Shown here: in pieces, positions 6,551 to 12,774 of the stretch
Numbering within the stretch: position 1 is the stretch's first letter
Layout: the number at the start of each line of letters is the position of its first letter
Origin: Oscillibacter sp.
GTDB taxonomy: Bacteria; Bacillota; Clostridia; Oscillospirales; Oscillospiraceae
Direction: 5' to 3'
Assembly (NCBI GenBank): GCA_024404295.1
Contig: JAKSQE010000022.1
Span: forward strand, 1-12,774
Length of the DNA: 12,774 nucleotides
Translations under genes and position numbers: made by a program
Notes under the pieces: generated by a model
What the model was told of the DNA's origin: nothing
Databases searched by the model: none
Seen by the model: only the letters and a program-made list of their open reading frames with translations

Positions 6551-7531
6551 ATGGAACAGGTGTCCGGCCTGAGCAACTGGAAATTTGTGATTCGGCGGGA
6601 AACGGATGGCATTTTGATTTTACACGCCACGACCTGCGATAAGACTGCGACTTTGCCGGACGAATTGTTTGGCTTGCCGGTCACCAGATTGGCGCACCAT
6701 GCGCTTTCCCCCAATGCAAAAGAAGTTTCGGGAGAAGAAGTCTTTGTGACCTGCGGGCAGGTGACAGAGGAGAGCGTCTGGGATAACCGCCAAATTCACA
6801 CCTTGAACCTTCCCAAAACCATCACACACATTGAAGATTATGCGTTTTTGAACTGCGTAAACCTGCGGGAGCTGCGGCTGTATGACGGCGTGAAGGACTG
6901 GGGCAGCTGTGTGTTCATGAACTGCCGCACATTGGATACCTTTCACCTGACCCGTATCAGCCGCCAGCAGGGAGGTTCTCTGGAGTTTTTCAACAGCGAG
7001 TTGAGCTGCGATCTGGATGTGACGATACAAGAGATGGACGGTCAGGTGGGACGATTGGTGTTTCCCGCCTATCGGGAAGACTATGAGGAGAGTATTTCCG
7101 GCCATTTCTTCAAGTACGAAATTCATGGTGCGGGATACCCCTATCACCATGTTTTCCGACAGCGCCAGCTGAGCATCAAGGATTACGATGCTCTGTGGGA
7201 GCATTATATCAGCACGGAATGCGAGAAAGAAACGGCCATTCGTCTGGCATGGTATCGCCTGCGCTGGCCGTTGGAGCTGTCAAAAGATGCGGAGAAGCAA
7301 TATTTGAACTATTTAAGAGAGCAGACGGCGGAAGCGGTGCGATGGCTGCTGACACAGCGGGATCAGAGCAACCTGCGGTTCCTGCTGCAGCGGACAGAAC
7401 CGGATCGGGAGACCTTGTCCGCCGCTTGCGCGGTTGCCCGTGAGAATCAAGCGGCAGAGGCGCTGGCAATCCTGTTGGAAGAGCAGCACCGAAGATTCCC
7501 GGTGGGAGTCAATAAAAGTTTTGACCTGTGA
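6551..7531 (+). CDS. BspA-type leucine-rich-repeat protein, cytoplasmic, first gene of LRR-VWA-MoxR operon
   Basis: A 326-residue protein without signal peptide or membrane segment. Residues 82-132 carry LRR_5 (BspA-type) repeats: IHTLNLPKTITHIEDYAFLNC then LRELRLYDGVKDWGSCVFMNC, with about 24 residues per repeat and the usual FxNC pattern. Residues 1-80 look like a degenerate start of the same solenoid (ILILHATTCDKTATLPDELFGLPVTRLAHHAL). From about 209 to 310 the protein turns highly helical and charged, with a possible helical-repeat character near the end. Extracellular BspA proteins are adhesins, but lack of an export signal argues for a cytoplasmic binding role here. I chose ATG 6551, eight bases after GGGAGG (6537-6542), over GTG 6542, which overlaps that site. 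The next gene starts 20 bases after its stop, and the MoxR gene follows, so it probably works with them as a recognition subunit; that is inference. Confidence 0.78.
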   Translation: MEQVSGLSNWKFVIRRETDGILILHATTCDKTATLPDELFGLPVTRLAHHALSPNAKEVSGEEVFVTCGQVTEESVWDNRQIHTLNLPKTITHIEDYAFLNCVNLRELRLYDGVKDWGSCVFMNCRTLDTFHLTRISRQQGGSLEFFNSELSCDLDVTIQEMDGQVGRLVFPAYREDYEESISGHFFKYEIHGAGYPYHHVFRQRQLSIKDYDALWEHYISTECEKETAIRLAWYRLRWPLELSKDAEKQYLNYLREQTAEAVRWLLTQRDQSNLRFLLQRTEPDRETLSAACAVARENQAAEALAILLEEQHRRFPVGVNKSFDL

Positions 7532-7551
7532 GAAAACGAGCGGAGGGCGCT

Positions 7552-8910
7552 ATGCGTGAAGAAGGGAAAAAAGATCTCACTGCGATTGGACAGGAAATCC
7601 TGTTTGCCAGTCGGAATGAGTTATATATGAATTTGCCCTATCTGGATGTAGCGCTCTGCGCCCTGGCATTTCAGCCCGGCGGTGGAGTCACTACCTCCAT
7701 CGCTACCGATGGGCGAACGCTGTATTATGATGGCGCATTTCTTTCAGAACGCTTTCTGCGTTCCCGCACTGCCACCAATCGGGCCTACCTCCATGTGATC
7801 CTCCATTGTATGCTGCGGCATTTGGCAAAGAAGAAGGGCAAGGTGCCGGAACTGTGGGACTTGGCCTGTGACGCGGCGGTAGAGAGCATCCTTATGGAGT
7901 TGGACTATCCCTGCCTGACGGAAGCCGTCGTTCCAAAGAAACGAAAATTTCTGGGCGAGTGCCGGAGAGAAATGCCGGTGCTGACGGCGGAAGGTATTTA
8001 CCGGCATCTGCTGCGGCAGAGCCTTGGCGAGTTTGAACTGGCGGCATTGCAGCGTGTCTTTCTGGTGGATGACCATGGCTTGTGGGACATGGAGGGGAAA
8101 GACGAGGAACAGCAACGGCAGGATCAGAACTGGCAGAATATTTCCGAAAAGACGCAAACGGGTATGGAGACGGTGATGGCCGGACAGAGTACCGGCGGTG
8201 AGGCGGTACTGGAGCAGGTAAAGGTGGCCGTTCGGGATGATGTGGATTACCGGGCATTTCTGCGGCGCTTTGCAGCGCCCAGAGAGGTCATCGAAGTTGA
8301 TGGCGATGCCTTTGATTATATTTTTTACACCTACGGTTTGCAGCTTTACGGCAATCTGCCGCTGGTAGAGCCGCCGGAGACAAAAGAGGAGAAGCGCATT
8401 GAGGATCTGGTCATTGCGGTGGATACTTCCATGTCCACCTCCGGTGAATTGGTGCGGCAGTTTTTAGCCTGCACCTATGCGATACTGCGCAGCACGGAGA
8501 CTTTTACCCGCAAGGTGAATATTCGCATCATTCAGTGCGATGACCGTATTCGTTCGGATATTGCCATCCACGATCTGGATGACCTGAAAGCGTATATGGC
8601 GGATTTTCAGCTCAACGGTGGAAGTGCCACGGATTTTCGACCGGTATTTGCGCATGTGGCGAAGCTGCAGGCAGAGGGGGCCTTTACTTTTCTGCGTGGC
8701 CTGATTTACTTTACGGACGGCATGGGAACCTATCCCCAGAAACGACCGCCCTATGACACGGCTTTTGTTCTATTGGAGGAGCCGCCCATCTCCATGAAGA
8801 TGCCGGCATGGGCCATACGCATGGTGCTGGATCTGCCGGGACTGGAGCGGGCCATACAGGAGACCCCGGAGATGAGTGAGATCGACTTGGAAGAACTTCC
8901 TCAGTTGTAA
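7552..8910 (+). CDS. VWA-like (DUF2201-type) protein with degenerate metallopeptidase-like N-terminus
   Basis: A 452-residue cytoplasmic protein. The N-terminal half matches the putative metallopeptidase domain of DUF2201 proteins, but the helix that should read HExxH is HVILH (81-85), followed by H90, so the catalytic Glu is Val. LWDLACDAAVES (101-112) is the usual following motif. A charged linker spans about 170-220. The C-terminal half is a VWA-like fold: LVIAVDTSMSTS holds the MIDAS DxSxS (D291, S293, S295), with GGSATDF near 356-362 and YFTDG near 386-390 as further metal-site loops. Such proteins are regularly encoded beside MoxR ATPases and are thought to act as their partner or substrate adaptor. 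ATG 7552 follows GGAGGG (7542-7547). A GTG at 7528 overlapping the LRR stop is the alternative start and would add eight residues, but lacks its own binding site. Confidence 0.87.
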   Translation: MREEGKKDLTAIGQEILFASRNELYMNLPYLDVALCALAFQPGGGVTTSIATDGRTLYYDGAFLSERFLRSRTATNRAYLHVILHCMLRHLAKKKGKVPELWDLACDAAVESILMELDYPCLTEAVVPKKRKFLGECRREMPVLTAEGIYRHLLRQSLGEFELAALQRVFLVDDHGLWDMEGKDEEQQRQDQNWQNISEKTQTGMETVMAGQSTGGEAVLEQVKVAVRDDVDYRAFLRRFAAPREVIEVDGDAFDYIFYTYGLQLYGNLPLVEPPETKEEKRIEDLVIAVDTSMSTSGELVRQFLACTYAILRSTETFTRKVNIRIIQCDDRIRSDIAIHDLDDLKAYMADFQLNGGSATDFRPVFAHVAKLQAEGAFTFLRGLIYFTDGMGTYPQKRPPYDTAFVLLEEPPISMKMPAWAIRMVLDLPGLERAIQETPEMSEIDLEELPQL

Positions 8911-8925
8911 TGGAGGGATTGCGAT

Positions 8926-10437
8926 ATGAATATTAAACAGGCAAAGCAGGAAATTACCAACACGCTGAAAGCGTATCTGACACGGGACGAACTGGGGAAT
9001 TACTTGATCCCCTCGGTGCGGCAGCGCCCTGTGCTGCTGATGGGCCCTCCGGGTATCGGCAAGACCCAGATCATGGAGCAGATCGCTGCGGAGACCGGCG
9101 TGGGTCTGGTGGCCTACACCATTACCCATCACACGCGCCAGAGCGCCATTGGTCTGCCCTTTATTGAAAAGCGCACCTATGGCGGTGAGATGTATTCCGT
9201 CACGGAGTACACCATGAGCGAGATCCTGGGTTCTGTCTATGAGCTGATGGAGCGGACGGGTTTGAAAGAGGGCATTTTGTTTCTGGACGAGATCAACTGC
9301 GTGTCCGAGACCCTGGCGCCCATGATGCTGCAGTTCCTGCAGTGCAAAACCTTTGGAAACCAGCAACTGCCGGAGGGCTGGCTTATTGTGGCAGCCGGCA
9401 ATCCGCCGGAGTACAATAAGTCCGTTCGAGACTTCGATGTTGTGACGCTGGACCGTGTCAAGCGCATTGACGTGACAGAGGACTTTGCTGTGTGGAAAGA
9501 ATATGCCCAGCGCAAAGGCCTGCACGGCGCAGTCATTTCCTATCTGGAGATCAAGAAAGACCACTTTTACCATATTGAGACCACCGTGGACGGACTGCAG
9601 TTTGCAACCGCCCGTGGTTGGGAAGATCTGAGCGAGCTGATTTTTGCTTACGAAAAGCTGGGCTTGCGGGTAGACCGTGAAGTGATCGGCCAGTACATTC
9701 AATTGCCCCGGATCGCCAAGGACTTTGCCAATTATCTGGAACTGTTCTACAAGTATCAGCGCACCTATCATGTGGAAGCGGTTCTGGACGGGACATGGCA
9801 GCCCATTACGGTCTCTGAGCTACGTGCGGCACCCTTTGACGAGAAACTGTCTGTCATGGGTCTGATCTTCAGCAGACTGTCGGAATCTGCCCGCAATACC
9901 CGCAAGCAGGATGCCCTGACAACCGCTCTGCACAGCGCATTGCTGGAGTTTAAGGCCGCCGTTACGGAAGCGGACCCTGTGGCCGCCGTGGATCGCCTGA
10001 CCATGCAGCGGCAGGAGACAATGAAGCGTGCCAAGGAAGCCGGCCAGTTGGATAAGGAAACCAGAGAATTGGGGCAGCGGGAAGTGAATGCGCTGTATGC
10101 CTACCGTGCTGAACTGGCAAAGCATGGGGTTGCCGATGGGGCGGAGGCGATGGAGCTTGTGAAAAGCCTGTTTGCCGTCGAGGTGGAGCAGCGGCAGACA
10201 TTGGCTGACACCTGCGGTGCGCAGTTTGACAATGCGTTCCGCTTTCTGGAGCAGACCTTCGAGCAGAGCCAGGAAATGGTCATTTTCGTGACGGAAGTGA
10301 CTTCCGGCTACGATTCCAGCTGGTTTGTAGAGAACTTTGGCTGTGATGCCTACTATCGCCACAACCGGGATCTGCTGTTCGACGATACCCGCCACCGGAT
10401 CCGCGAGGAGATCGCCGCAGCCAAGGCGGACATCTGA
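8926..10437 (+). CDS. MoxR-type AAA+ ATPase with long C-terminal extension
   Basis: A 503-residue ATPase. The AAA+ core shows Walker A GPPGIGKT (40-47), Walker B GILFLDE (116-122), sensor 1 AAGNPPEYN (156-164), the Arg-rich LDRVKR (175-180) and a sensor-2-like ATARGWEDLSEL (227-238). The NPPEYN and RxFDVVTLDR pattern is characteristic of MoxR ATPases. MoxR proteins are usually 300-350 residues; here about 200 further residues follow, largely helical and charged, probably coiled-coil in part (about 340-440). MoxR ATPases work with VWA proteins to remodel or activate target proteins or insert metal cofactors. The ATG follows GGAGGG (8912-8917), 15 bases after the stop of the VWA gene, so the two are translated from one message. 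The operon appears to end at the hairpin at 10445-10480. Confidence 0.92.
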   Translation: MNIKQAKQEITNTLKAYLTRDELGNYLIPSVRQRPVLLMGPPGIGKTQIMEQIAAETGVGLVAYTITHHTRQSAIGLPFIEKRTYGGEMYSVTEYTMSEILGSVYELMERTGLKEGILFLDEINCVSETLAPMMLQFLQCKTFGNQQLPEGWLIVAAGNPPEYNKSVRDFDVVTLDRVKRIDVTEDFAVWKEYAQRKGLHGAVISYLEIKKDHFYHIETTVDGLQFATARGWEDLSELIFAYEKLGLRVDREVIGQYIQLPRIAKDFANYLELFYKYQRTYHVEAVLDGTWQPITVSELRAAPFDEKLSVMGLIFSRLSESARNTRKQDALTTALHSALLEFKAAVTEADPVAAVDRLTMQRQETMKRAKEAGQLDKETRELGQREVNALYAYRAELAKHGVADGAEAMELVKSLFAVEVEQRQTLADTCGAQFDNAFRFLEQTFEQSQEMVIFVTEVTSGYDSSWFVENFGCDAYYRHNRDLLFDDTRHRIREEIAAAKADI

Positions 10438-10444
10438 ATAACCG

Positions 10445-10480
10445 ATACAGACCTCGTTCCTCAGGGATCGAGGTCTGTAT
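10445..10480 (+). terminator. Terminator-like hairpin after the MoxR gene
   Basis: A perfect 12-bp stem, ATACAGACCTCG (10445-10456) with CGAGGTCTGTAT (10469-10480), closes a 12-base loop that can itself form TCC/GGA. It begins seven bases after the MoxR stop. The tail GTTTCG is only weakly U-rich, so termination may be partial. Confidence 0.65.
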
Positions 10481-10559
10481 GTTTCGTGGTAATTTTAAAC
10501 AAGGACGTATCCACATGTCTTGCAGCACCTTCGGGCAAACTATCGGCGGAGGTGAGACT

Positions 10560-10736
10560 ATGGAACACAGATTACCGGAATATCTCTGCCTGTCCGATCT
10601 GCTGGATCAGGATCTGAGTGCGTATGAGTATTTCCAGACGCTGTCACCGGAGGTGCGTAGCCTGCTGGAAGAAAAAGGGGACGGCATTGGTTCTTTTCAG
10701 GAGCTGCAGGCCTATGTGTCTCATTTGTGGGGCTAA
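10560..10736 (+). CDS. Small protein of unknown function, 58 residues
   Basis: A 58-residue acidic protein, MEHRLPEYLCLSDLLDQ onward, with SAYEYFQTLSPEVRSLLEE and a C-terminal SFQELQAYVSHLWG. It has no membrane segment or signal peptide and looks helical. The pattern of a short YFxTLxPEV helix followed by SFxELQxY resembles small uncharacterised proteins I recall from Clostridia, but I cannot name a family. ATG 10560 has an excellent GGAGG (10548-10552) seven bases away; the frame opens earlier at 10479, but those starts have no such site. After the TAA the same frame stays open for 12 codons (EPDLLDLMAEIG) to a second TAA at 10773-10775. The glycosyltransferase follows 74 bases after the stop. 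Confidence 0.72.
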   Translation: MEHRLPEYLCLSDLLDQDLSAYEYFQTLSPEVRSLLEEKGDGIGSFQELQAYVSHLWG

Positions 10737-10810
10737 GAGCCGGATCTGCTTGACCTGATGGCGGAAATCGGCTAAAGTAAATCTGCAAATTTTGGCAGAG
10801 GAGGGGTCGT

Positions 10811-11824
10811 ATGCCCAGCATTTCCGTCATCATTCCGGTCTATCAGGCTGAAAAATTGTTGCAGGCTTGTGTTGAAAGCGTGCGGAAACAAACTTTTTCA
10901 GATTGGGAATTGCTGTTGATCGATGATGGCAGCCAAGATGCCTCTCCGGCTATGTGCGATGCCTATGCTGCGCAGGATCACCGAATCAAAGTGTTTCACA
11001 AACCCAATGGCGGCGTATCCAGCGCCCGCAATCTGGGATTGCAGAAAGCGACAGGCGATTGCATCGCTTTTCTGGATGCAGATGATGCTTTTGTGCCGCA
11101 AACGCTGGAGACCCTGTGGGCCATGCGCCTGCAGTCCGACATGGATACGGCAGGCTGTGCGCACTGGAATGTGACACCGAATGGTGAGACCTCTGTGGAA
11201 CAGCTGCTGGCGAAAGGAATTTATGACAGCGAGGCTGTACGGGAGCAGATCATCGCACCACTGGTTGGGGAGCGACTGGCCCTTCCGCTGTTCAACGGCT
11301 TTATCTGGCGCTATCTTTTCGATGCGCAGATCTTGCGGGACAACCAGATCACCTTTGAGGGCGCATATCTGGAAGACGAGCTGTTTTTGATCGAATACTT
11401 CTGCCATGCCAAAGGTTTGGCTGTGACGGATGAGCCGCTGTATCGGTATCTGCTGAATCCCAACTCCGCCACCCATAAGTATATGAAGGATTATCAGCAG
11501 GTATTCGGTCGCTTTATGGAGCGGAAAGCCGAGATCGTGAGCCGTCTGGGGCTGGAGTCCCTAAAACCCCAGTGGCGGGAAAACTCCAACTGGGCCGGCT
11601 TACTCATTGCCATCGGAAATGAATATGCCAAGGATAATCCAAAGTCCATGAAGGAGCGTCAGAACACGGTGGTGGCATGGTGCCAAAGGGCAGAAATGGC
11701 AGAGGCGATCCGCACCCTGAAGCCCACAGGAATGGGCCGAAACAAGCAGATGGTGGCAGATCTGGTCTGCAGGAGACAGTTCGCCTTGTTGACGCTGCTG
11801 TATCGCTTGAAGAATCGTATGTAA
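10811..11824 (+). CDS. Family 2 glycosyltransferase
   Basis: A 337-residue GT-A fold glycosyltransferase. The N-terminus ISVIIPVYQAEKLL (4-17), LLIDDGSQD (35-43), the NGGVSSARNLGL stretch (66-77) and the metal-binding IAFLDADD (85-92) are textbook GT2. LEDELF (187-192) lies where the catalytic acidic residue of this family is expected. These enzymes move a sugar from a nucleotide sugar to a glycan, lipid or teichoic-acid-type acceptor at the inner face of the membrane. The C-terminal 140 residues vary within the family and give no clue to the acceptor; I see no membrane helix. The ATG follows GAGGAGGGG (10798-10806). No surface-glycan cluster surrounds it; the nearest possible partner is the pyruvyl transferase fusion about 5 kb upstream. 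Confidence 0.92.
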   Translation: MPSISVIIPVYQAEKLLQACVESVRKQTFSDWELLLIDDGSQDASPAMCDAYAAQDHRIKVFHKPNGGVSSARNLGLQKATGDCIAFLDADDAFVPQTLETLWAMRLQSDMDTAGCAHWNVTPNGETSVEQLLAKGIYDSEAVREQIIAPLVGERLALPLFNGFIWRYLFDAQILRDNQITFEGAYLEDELFLIEYFCHAKGLAVTDEPLYRYLLNPNSATHKYMKDYQQVFGRFMERKAEIVSRLGLESLKPQWRENSNWAGLLIAIGNEYAKDNPKSMKERQNTVVAWCQRAEMAEAIRTLKPTGMGRNKQMVADLVCRRQFALLTLLYRLKNRM

Positions 11825-11855
11825 AAAAACACACCGTGGGAAACCACGGTGTGTT
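11823..11855 (-). terminator. Strong leftward terminator, also usable rightward
   Basis: A perfect 12-bp stem, AACACACCGTGG (11828-11839) with CCACGGTGTGTT (11844-11855), has the tetraloop GAAA as read on the plus strand. On the minus strand the stem runs straight into TTTTTTT (11829-11823). It ends the leftward 104-residue gene, and its A-run overlaps the TAA stop of the glycosyltransferase. On the plus strand the tail is only GGTTTATT, weaker. Confidence 0.82.
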
Positions 11856-11858
11856 GGT

Positions 11859-12173
11859 TTATTCAGCGGGTTTTGGGGGATAGGGAATGCGGTAGGTTTC
11901 CGAACCACGAGCAGAAAGACGATCCTCCAACCAGGCTTTCATAGCGGCAATGCCCTCTTCCGTCCAGGGGAATGTCTCGGTCTCAATATCCTGCGCCAAC
12001 TCAAAGCTGGTGTTTTCATAGACCCACGCCTGCAAGGTACTGCTGCTGTCCGGCAGGCCAATGGCACCCGGCCGATTTGGGCGTTGAAACCGATAGCGGA
12101 ATGTGCCGATGCTGCCGGGGAAAATATCGGCGCGGGTAAAGAAGTTCATATCCAAAAAGTCGAAATGGCCCAT
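11859..12173 (-). CDS. Protein of unknown function, 104 residues
   Basis: I do not recognise a family. The protein begins MGHFDFLDMNFFTRADIFPGSIGTFRYRF and contains RPNRPGAIGLPDSSSTLQAW, a helical FPWTEEGIAAMKAWLEDRL and a C-terminal RIPYPPKPAE. It is soluble, with no signal peptide or membrane segment, and rich in aromatic residues. The ATG at 12173-12171 has a weak GCGAGG site seven bases upstream; the internal Met at residue 9 has no site. Reality as a gene is supported by a strong terminator just four bases after its stop, a plausible upstream promoter (12206-12234) and absence of any competing gene on the other strand. Confidence 0.75.
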   Translation of the reverse strand: MGHFDFLDMNFFTRADIFPGSIGTFRYRFQRPNRPGAIGLPDSSSTLQAWVYENTSFELAQDIETETFPWTEEGIAAMKAWLEDRLSARGSETYRIPYPPKPAE

Positions 12174-12205
12174 AGGGATGCCTCGCTCTCTTTTGCGTTG
12201 AGCTT

Positions 12206-12234
12206 ATCTTAGCACAGATTCACCGGCAAAACAA
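12206..12234 (-). promoter_or_regulatory. Likely promoter of the 104-residue gene
   Basis: On the minus strand TTGTTT (12234-12229), a 17-base spacer and TAAGAT (12211-12206) lie 32 bases upstream of the ATG. The -35 is a partial match only. Confidence 0.5.
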
Positions 12235-12255
12235 TGCGGTGTTTTCACGTTTTTC

Positions 12256-12284
12256 TTGCATCATCCGTAAAAAAATTCTATACT
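12256..12284 (+). promoter_or_regulatory. Sigma-A-type promoter of the phosphoesterase gene
   Basis: TTGCAT (12256-12261), a 17-base spacer with a run of seven A, and TATACT (12279-12284) lie 26 bases before the ATG. It is back to back with the leftward promoter at 12206-12234, with about 20 bases between the two -35 elements. Confidence 0.72.
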
Positions 12285-12310
12285 GAGAAAAAACTTTGCG
12301 GAGGCTGTCT

Positions 12311-12774
12311 ATGAAAATTTTAGTTCTATCCGATTCCCATGGCAATGTGCGGAATATGATCAAAGCCGTGGAGCAGGAGCAGCCGCAGATGATCCTGCAC
12401 CTGGGCGATTGCTGGGTGGATGCAGAGCGGCTGAAGGAAGAGTTTCCCCAGATCCCCATGGAGCATGTCCCCGGCAACTGCGATTTTCGCTTGGGGGAGG
12501 ATCTGGAGAAAGTAATATTTGTAGAGGACTTCCGCATTCTGATTTGCCACGGGCATACCTATGGTGTGAAGACATCCCTCTTACAGGCAGGACTGGCAGC
12601 AGAAGAAAAAAACTTGGATGCATTTCTGTTTGGACATACCCATGAGCCGTTGGTGGATAAGCGGGGAAAGACTCTGTTTCTGAATCCCGGTACGGCGAAT
12701 GGATGGAAATCCTCTTACGGCGTTTTGACGGTGGAACCGGGGAAACTGGACGGCCATATTGTCCTGCTAAAATA
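12311..12774 (+). CDS. YfcE/MJ0936-type metallophosphoesterase, cut at the window end
   Basis: An open frame of 154 codons from ATG 12311, preceded by GGAGG (12300-12304), runs off the window after VLLK with two bases (TA) left over, possibly the start of a stop codon. The family is about 155-180 residues, so it is nearly whole. All calcineurin-like metal ligands are visible: SDSH (D8, H10), LGDC (D33), GNCD (N56), ICHGH (H80) and FGHTH (H109, H111). NPGTAN (125-130) is also typical. YfcE-type enzymes are small cytoplasmic, metal-dependent phosphodiesterases active on model substrates; the natural substrate is generally unknown. The gene often follows rph/rdgB in Clostridia, but here the gene upstream is a divergent unknown. 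Confidence 0.92.
   Translation, partial: MKILVLSDSHGNVRNMIKAVEQEQPQMILHLGDCWVDAERLKEEFPQIPMEHVPGNCDFRLGEDLEKVIFVEDFRILICHGHTYGVKTSLLQAGLAAEEKNLDAFLFGHTHEPLVDKRGKTLFLNPGTANGWKSSYGVLTVEPGKLDGHIVLLK

Noticed and set aside
8770..9771. Leftward open frame of 333 codons opposite the MoxR gene
   Set aside because: It mirrors the AAA+ coding sequence, is rich in His, Gln and Leu in the way antisense frames are, and has no recognisable domain or binding site.
10783..10798. Near-palindrome CTGCAAATTTTGGCAG ahead of the glycosyltransferase, as a possible operator
   Set aside because: The arms match over only about four bases plus an A/T core, it is not near a visible promoter, and it fits chance.
1..12774. 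CRISPR arrays, insertion sequences, tRNA or rRNA genes, phage attachment sites
   Set aside because: I saw no spaced direct repeats, transposase motifs, tRNA cloverleaf or CCA ends, rRNA-like sequence or integrase anywhere in the window.

Overview
The window looks like chromosomal DNA of a Gram-positive anaerobe of the class Clostridia, probably Oscillospiraceae/Ruminococcaceae. The evidence is moderately GC-rich coding sequence with strong GGAGG ribosome binding sites, an RsmH-like protein with an N-terminal extension, a pyruvyl-transferase/ferredoxin/FrhB fusion of a kind common in gut Firmicutes, and a queT gene behind what looks like a class III preQ1 riboswitch, a class known from Ruminococcaceae. 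I see no rRNA, tRNA, insertion sequence, CRISPR array or phage gene.

Layout: 1-1191 (+) is the 3' part of tex. It converges on a leftward pair, a Nudix hydrolase (1245-1664) and an rsmH paralog (1713-2750), across a perfect inverted repeat. The rsmH promoter overlaps, back to back, the promoter of a rightward pair: a dCMP-deaminase-family protein (2865-3371) and a 765-residue pyruvyl transferase/ferredoxin/FrhB fusion (3393-5690). A two-way terminator separates this pair from leftward queT (5749-6243). The 307-base gap at 6244-6550 holds the queT riboswitch and the promoter of the next rightward operon.

The most distinctive block is 6551-10437, a tightly spaced three-gene operon. It encodes a cytoplasmic BspA-type leucine-rich-repeat protein, a DUF2201-type protein (degenerate metallopeptidase-like N-terminus, MIDAS-bearing VWA-like C-terminus), and a MoxR-type AAA+ ATPase with a long extra C-terminal region. 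It resembles MoxR/VWA chaperone systems such as RavA-ViaA, with an LRR protein as a possible target-recognition part. Its substrate is unknown.

After a hairpin at 10445-10480 come a 58-residue small protein (10560-10736), a GT2 glycosyltransferase (10811-11824), a leftward 104-residue protein of unknown function (11859-12173) with its own strong terminator, and a divergent YfcE/MJ0936-type metallophosphoesterase (12311 to window end, cut just before its stop). Most genes are housekeeping or metabolic. The LRR/VWA/MoxR operon, the queT leader and the fusion protein deserve the closest look.
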